DNA from: Colivivens sp963594655
Lineage (GTDB): Bacteria; Bacteroidota; Bacteroidia; Bacteroidales; Bacteroidaceae
Assembly (NCBI GenBank): GCA_963594655.1
Contig: CAVBFD010000057.1
Span: forward strand, 1 to 10,233
Direction of reading: 5' to 3'
Length of the DNA: 10,233 bases
The translations under genes and the position numbers were made by a program. The notes under the pieces were generated by a model that ran no database searches, was not told the DNA's origin, and saw only the letters and a list, made by a program, of their open reading frames with translations. Of the stretch, positions 6,891 to 10,233 are shown piece after piece (position 1 is the stretch's first letter; every line of letters begins with the position of its first letter).

Positions 6891-8015
6891 ATGAGAATAG
6901 GGTTTGACGCCAAGAGGCTATACAATAATTTCACTGGTCTCGGAAACCACAGCCGCACGACAATAGACATATTGACGGCAATGTTTCCGCAGGGGGACTA
7001 TTGGCTCTACACCCCTAAGGTGACGGACAATGCCGTCACGCGTCCGTACCTCAGTAAGGCCCATTGCCACACTGTCGTGCCGGACGGTATGATTAGAGGC
7101 GGCTTATGGCGCACGTGGGGCTTGCCCGGTTGTCTGGAGAGGGACGGCGTAGAACTTTTCCACGGACTGAGCAACGAACTGCCTGTGGGATTGTCAGGCA
7201 AGGACATGGCGTCCGTGGTCACCATCCACGATGTGGCGTTCAAGACCTTCCCCGACATGTACCATTGGATGGACAGGACCATATACGACAGGAAATGGAG
7301 TTATGCCTGTAGGCACGCTGACCGCATAATAGCGATCAGCGAGTGTACCAAGCGTGATATAATACGCTTCTACGGAGTGCCGGAGGAGAGGATAAGCGTA
7401 CTCTACCAGCCCGTCAGTCCCATCTACTACAACGGCGGTGGGGACACCACTGACGGCAAGGCCGCGGTTGACCGCCCTTACATGTTGTACGTCGGTTCGG
7501 TCAACTCACGGAAGAACCTGTTGGGTATAGTCAGGGCGATGGATCTTTTGCCGCGCGACTTGCAGATACCGCTCGTGGTGGTGGGCGGTGGCGGAAGTTA
7601 CAAACGGCAGGTGGAGCGGTATATTGCGGAACACGGCATGGAACGTCTGTTCATCTGGAAACGGATAATGGATGGTCGTGAACTGAGACGGATTTACCAA
7701 GGCGCGAGCCTTTTCGTCTACCCCTCGTTCTATGAGGGCTTCGGTCTGCCTGTAGTCGAGGCACTGCTGTGTGACTGCCCTGTCATCACCAGTAACGTGA
7801 GCAGTCTGCCCGAGGCGGCAGGTCCGGCGTCGGTCACGGTAGCCCCCGATGACATCAGGGCGTTGGCTGACAGTATGGCTACGGTGCTGACGGACACTGA
7901 ACTGCGCGCGAGGATGATAGAGGAGGGCCACAGGTATGCGATGGACACGTTCCATCCTACGGTACTGGCACGGCAACTGATGGACATATACGAAACCGCA
8001 TTGGGAAGAAAATAG
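6891..8015 (+). CDS. GT4-family glycosyltransferase (GT-B fold)
   Basis: The 374-residue protein starts MRIGFDAKRLYNNFTGLGNH, with the glycine-containing N-terminal loop of GT4 enzymes that begin a glycan-transfer domain. VTIHDVAFKTFPD is at 110-122 and RIIAISECTKRDI at 145-157. The second domain opens with YMLYVGSVNSRKNL (197-210) and carries YEGFGLPVVE (281-290), the EX7E donor-binding motif (Glu282 and Glu290) of GT4 retaining transferases. These features resemble mannosyl- or rhamnosyltransferases of capsule and O-antigen synthesis, acting at the cytoplasmic side of the inner membrane; donor and acceptor cannot be read. Length is normal. It is first in a rightward operon, 10 nt from the licD gene. 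AAAGGG lies 3-8 nt upstream of the ATG as a weak ribosome-binding site. Confidence 0.9.
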   Translation: MRIGFDAKRLYNNFTGLGNHSRTTIDILTAMFPQGDYWLYTPKVTDNAVTRPYLSKAHCHTVVPDGMIRGGLWRTWGLPGCLERDGVELFHGLSNELPVGLSGKDMASVVTIHDVAFKTFPDMYHWMDRTIYDRKWSYACRHADRIIAISECTKRDIIRFYGVPEERISVLYQPVSPIYYNGGGDTTDGKAAVDRPYMLYVGSVNSRKNLLGIVRAMDLLPRDLQIPLVVVGGGGSYKRQVERYIAEHGMERLFIWKRIMDGRELRRIYQGASLFVYPSFYEGFGLPVVEALLCDCPVITSNVSSLPEAAGPASVTVAPDDIRALADSMATVLTDTELRARMIEEGHRYAMDTFHPTVLARQLMDIYETALGRK

Positions 8016-8025
8016 AATTGGACAG

Positions 8026-8871
8026 ATGGCAAACTATGATATAAGACAACTGCAGTTGAGGCTGCTCGATATCCTTCAGGTGATTCATGACATGTGTGTG
8101 AAGCACGGACTCAGGTACTACCTGATTGACGGGTCACTGATCGGAGCCGTGCGCCACGGCGGTTTCATTCCGTGGGACGACGACATGGATATCGGGATGC
8201 CAAGGGACGACTACGAGGCTCTGATAGCGCACAGCAGGGAGTGGTTGCCCGAACCGTATGAGTTCGTCTGCTTTGAGAACGACAACCGCTATCCGCTCCA
8301 TTTCGGAAAGATACAGGATGCAGGCACCACACTGATTGAGCGTCCCCACCTCTATTATCTTGGTGGCGTCTACGTGGACGTGTTCCCCATTGACGGTGCG
8401 CCCGACGGCAGACTGACCCGGCGTCTTTACCAGATGGAGTACGAATATATGAGGAAAGCACTTTACTTCCTGTGCAGAGACCCCTACAGGCATGGTCACG
8501 GGATGTCGAGCTGGCTTCCTCTCGCGGCAAGGAAACTCTATACGTTGCCTGGACTTCAGAATAAGATAAAACGCCACATGATGAAGTATGATTTCAACAG
8601 CCACAGGCTGGCTGCGGTAAACCATAACGATGGACTCAGGAGTATGGTGGACAGGGAGGCTGTGCTGGGCGACCCGACCCCCATCCGGTTTGAGGACAGA
8701 ACCGTATGGGGCATGAAGGATAACGACGCTTACCTCACGCAGTTGTTCGGTGACTACATGACTCCGCCTCCGCCCGGTAAGGTCCACCAGCACAACTTCC
8801 ATTTCATGGACTTGAACCTGCCTTACAGAGAATTCGACGAGGGTATAGTCCGGCATGAGTCAACACGTTAG
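8026..8871 (+). CDS. LicD-family phosphotransferase
   Basis: The 281-residue protein shows the LicD signature near the N-terminus: YYLIDGSLIGAVRHGGFIPW (31-50) followed by DDDMDIGM (51-58), whose aspartates form the metal/nucleotide site of this nucleotidyltransferase-like fold. VYVDVFPIDGAPDG (115-128) is a second conserved block. LicD proteins transfer a phospho-group from a CDP-activated donor to a sugar. Known cases include phosphocholine on LPS and teichoic acid, and the related fukutin/FKRP proteins transfer ribitol phosphate. It is 10 nt after the GT4 gene and 24 nt before a small cytidylyltransferase that could supply the CDP donor. Length is normal and the gene looks intact. The transferred group could be phosphocholine, glycerol or another alditol phosphate, or phosphoethanolamine-type. 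Confidence 0.9.
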   Translation: MANYDIRQLQLRLLDILQVIHDMCVKHGLRYYLIDGSLIGAVRHGGFIPWDDDMDIGMPRDDYEALIAHSREWLPEPYEFVCFENDNRYPLHFGKIQDAGTTLIERPHLYYLGGVYVDVFPIDGAPDGRLTRRLYQMEYEYMRKALYFLCRDPYRHGHGMSSWLPLAARKLYTLPGLQNKIKRHMMKYDFNSHRLAAVNHNDGLRSMVDREAVLGDPTPIRFEDRTVWGMKDNDAYLTQLFGDYMTPPPPGKVHQHNFHFMDLNLPYREFDEGIVRHESTR

Positions 8872-8895
8872 TCAATTAAAACCTATACACGATAT

Positions 8896-9300
8896 ATGAA
8901 GAGAATATTCACGGTGGGAGTGTACGACCTTTTGCATATAGGACATGTGGAACTGTTCCGTAAGGCAAAGTCACTTGGCGACAGTCTGATTGTGGCTGTG
9001 CAGGAATCGGACGATGTAGTCAAGTTCAAGCCCGACACCAAGCTGGTGTACGACACTGAGCAGCGCTGCTACATGGTGCGCGCCATACGGTATGTCGATA
9101 AGGTGGTGGTCTACAGGAATGTGAAGGACATAGTGAGGCAGGTGGACTTCGATGTCTTCGTGGCAGGCCCCGACCAGACACATGCCGGGTTCCAGGAAGC
9201 GTTTGACTATTGCCGGAGTGTGGGCAGGGAGGTCGTGGTGCTTCCCCGCACGGAGGGCATATCGTCATCGGAACTGAAGGAGATAATAGCCGGTATGTGA
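8896..9300 (+). CDS. Small cytidylyltransferase, glycerol-3-phosphate cytidylyltransferase (TagD)-like
   Basis: The 134-residue protein has the nucleotidyltransferase HxGH motif in YDLLHIGHVELFRKAK (His14, His17) and RTEGISSS (118-125), the counterpart of the RTxGISTT motif of TagD and choline/ethanolamine-phosphate cytidylyltransferases. It would make CDP-glycerol, or another CDP-linked phospho-alcohol, plus pyrophosphate from CTP. The length equals that of stand-alone TagD enzymes (about 130). It directly follows licD in the same direction, so the likely role is to provide the CDP donor for LicD. No choline kinase (licA), choline permease (licB) or classical LicC-type enzyme is in the window, so the phospho-alcohol must come from elsewhere. 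Substrate specificity is inferred from size and motifs only. The family also includes sugar-phosphate adenylyltransferases (HldE C-terminal domain), which is less likely beside licD. Confidence 0.85.
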   Translation: MKRIFTVGVYDLLHIGHVELFRKAKSLGDSLIVAVQESDDVVKFKPDTKLVYDTEQRCYMVRAIRYVDKVVVYRNVKDIVRQVDFDVFVAGPDQTHAGFQEAFDYCRSVGREVVVLPRTEGISSSELKEIIAGM

Positions 9301-9303
9301 TGC

Positions 9304-9367
9304 CGTCATGACGTGAAAAATAATGGTGGTACGATGCCGCTTCGGATTTTATTCGTAACTTAGCGGC
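9304..9367. repeat. Palindrome and hairpin in the intergenic region before rhuM
   Basis: CGTCATGACG (9304-9313) is a perfect 10-bp palindrome starting 4 bases after the cytidylyltransferase stop. GCCGCT (9336-9341) and AGCGGC (9362-9367) can form a 6-bp stem with a 20-nt loop. Neither is followed by a T run. They may mark the end of the operon, but no function can be assigned. No convincing promoter for rhuM was found in 9301-9417; TAACTTAG at 9356-9363 is an imperfect -7 box without a -33 match. Confidence 0.35.
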
Positions 9368-9417
9368 GTGAAAACAAATATGAGGAATCAATTGCGATGT
9401 AGGATAGGAGAACTCTA

Positions 9418-10152
9418 ATGAGTAACGAGATACAATTTCTGTTTTATAATATGCCAGATGCAGACGGCAAGGTACAAGTCTTCATTGAGGGTGAAACGCT
9501 TTGGTGTACGCAAAAGGCTATGGCGCAGCTCTTTGGGGTTGGTGTTCCTGCAATTAGCAAGCACTTGAAGAACATCTTTGATGAGGGTGAACTTGTGGCA
9601 AATTCAGTTATTTCCAAAATGGAAACAACTGCCGCAGATGGTAAAAACTACACAACGACATACTATTCTCTTGATGCGATTATTGCCGTAGGCTATCGTG
9701 TGTCTTCTCTGAAAGCCACTCGTTTCCGTCAGTGGGCAACTAAGATTCTCAATGAGTATATCAAGAAAGGTTTTGCTATGGACGATGAGCGATTGAAGCA
9801 AGGAACAGCTGTCTTTGGCAAAGACTATTTCCGTGAATTGCTTGAGCGTATTCGTTCCATCCGCACAAGCGAGCGCCGCATTTGGCAACAAATTACGGAC
9901 ATCTATGCCGAATGTAGCACAGATTATGACCGCAATTCACCGACCACACACGATTTCTACGCCATGATACAAAACCGTTTCCACTATGCCATCACTGGCC
10001 ATACAGCAGCGGAGATTGTCTACTCCAGGGCAGACCATACAAAAGACCACATGGGGCTGACCACATGGAAGAACGCTCCAGATGGGCGTGTGCTGAAATC
10101 GGATGTGAGCATCGCCAAGAACTATCTGCCAGAGAAGGAAAGTAAGCAATCA
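9418..10152 (+). pseudogene. rhuM: RhuM-family protein, 3' end removed by IS66 insertion
   Basis: The native part is 245 residues. It contains VFIEGETLWCTQKAMAQLF (21-39), SKHLKNIFDEGEL (47-59), YYSLDAIIAVGYRVSS (82-97) and FRQWATKILNEYIKKGF (103-119), the conserved N-terminal core of the RhuM (virulence RhuM/Fic-DOC-associated) family. The later HDFYAMIQNRFHYAITGHTA and KSDVSIAKNYLPEKE are also typical. Family members are usually about 330-345 residues and continue well past LPEKE. Here the match stops at residue 245, exactly where a GTAAACCCCGT IS66-type end begins, and the frame closes after 14 foreign residues. RhuM was named from a Salmonella pathogenicity island and is common in mobile and defence-rich regions; its biochemical role is not established. 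A good Shine-Dalgarno (GGAG, 7 nt before the ATG) and lower GC than the operon to its left suggest a separate origin. The truncated protein may be inactive. Confidence 0.8.
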
Positions 10153-10233
10153 GTAAACCCCGTCCGGGTTGCGGCGGTTCTCCGGTGTGCCGTATAGATT
10201 CAAGGCATGTCAGAGGATTCCCTTTTGTCTGAG
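10153..10233 (+). mobile_element. IS66-family insertion sequence end (probably the tnpC side)
   Basis: The element begins at 10153 with GTAAACCCCGTCCGGGTTGC and runs off the right edge. The first 11 bases equal the terminus at 115-125 in inverted orientation, and GTAA is the usual IS66-family start; a TGCGG follows shortly inside both ends. The next bases differ from the left end and show no tnpA-like start, which fits the opposite terminus of the same or a related element. If so, its genes read leftward as in the left copy. The adjacent half of a target duplication would be AGCAATCA (10145-10152). Confidence 0.65.

Noticed and set aside
9356..9363. TAACTTAG as a rhuM promoter
   Set aside because: It mismatches the -7 consensus and has no TTTG at the required distance.
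1..10233. The window as a single circular element carrying one IS66 copy
   Set aside because: The bases next to the two IS ends, AGATGGCT and AGCAATCA, are not the same 8-bp duplication, and two unrelated genes are interrupted, so two insertions are needed.
1..10233. tRNA, rRNA or CRISPR array
   Set aside because: No tRNA-like cloverleaf, rRNA sequence or spaced direct-repeat array was seen on reading the window.

Overview
The window looks like a Bacteroidales chromosome segment (Bacteroides/Prevotella-like). The evidence is a full-length hybrid two-component regulator of the Bacteroidetes HTCS type, several promoters fitting the Bacteroidetes pattern TTTG-N19-21-TAnnTTTG, weak or absent Shine-Dalgarno sites at most genes, and surface-glycan gene families common in that order. 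There is a 10-base run of N at 2517-2526, so this is a scaffold of two contigs and adjacency across that point is not proven by sequence.

Layout. Positions 1-125 are the end of an IS66-family insertion sequence, with the first codons of its tnpA-like gene reading leftward. It has cut off the 3' end of a membrane glycosyltransferase gene (126-1232, minus). That gene is the last of a leftward three-gene operon: gtrA-like flippase (1948-2364), gtrB/DPM1-like family 2 glycosyltransferase (1229-1945), then the GT-C-fold transferase. The order matches gtr (serotype-conversion) clusters, which add a sugar to a surface glycan through an undecaprenyl-phosphate-linked intermediate. The region ahead of gtrA (2365-2778) has no gene. 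It holds a terminator-like hairpin, an imperfect 19/18-nt inverted repeat on either side of the N gap, further hairpins and a possible leftward promoter.

Positions 2779-6714 (minus) encode one 1311-residue HTCS: periplasmic propeller, Y_Y_Y domain, membrane segment, histidine kinase, receiver and AraC-type DNA-binding domain. It is divergent from a rightward operon: GT4 glycosyltransferase (6891-8015), LicD-family phosphotransferase (8026-8871) and small cytidylyltransferase (8896-9300). The 176-bp divergent region carries a good promoter in each direction. The cytidylyltransferase would make a CDP-activated group, LicD would transfer its phospho-moiety to a glycan, and the GT4 enzyme would build or extend the glycan.

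After a 117-bp gap, a rhuM-family gene (from 9418) is cut at 10152 by a second IS66-type end that shares its outer 11 bases with the left one. Both window ends therefore run into IS66-like elements, and two genes are broken by them. The main points for follow-up are the inverted repeats at the assembly gap (invertible control segment or attenuator), the IS66 bracketing, and the pairing of an HTCS with a phospho-decoration operon rather than a visible polysaccharide-utilisation locus.
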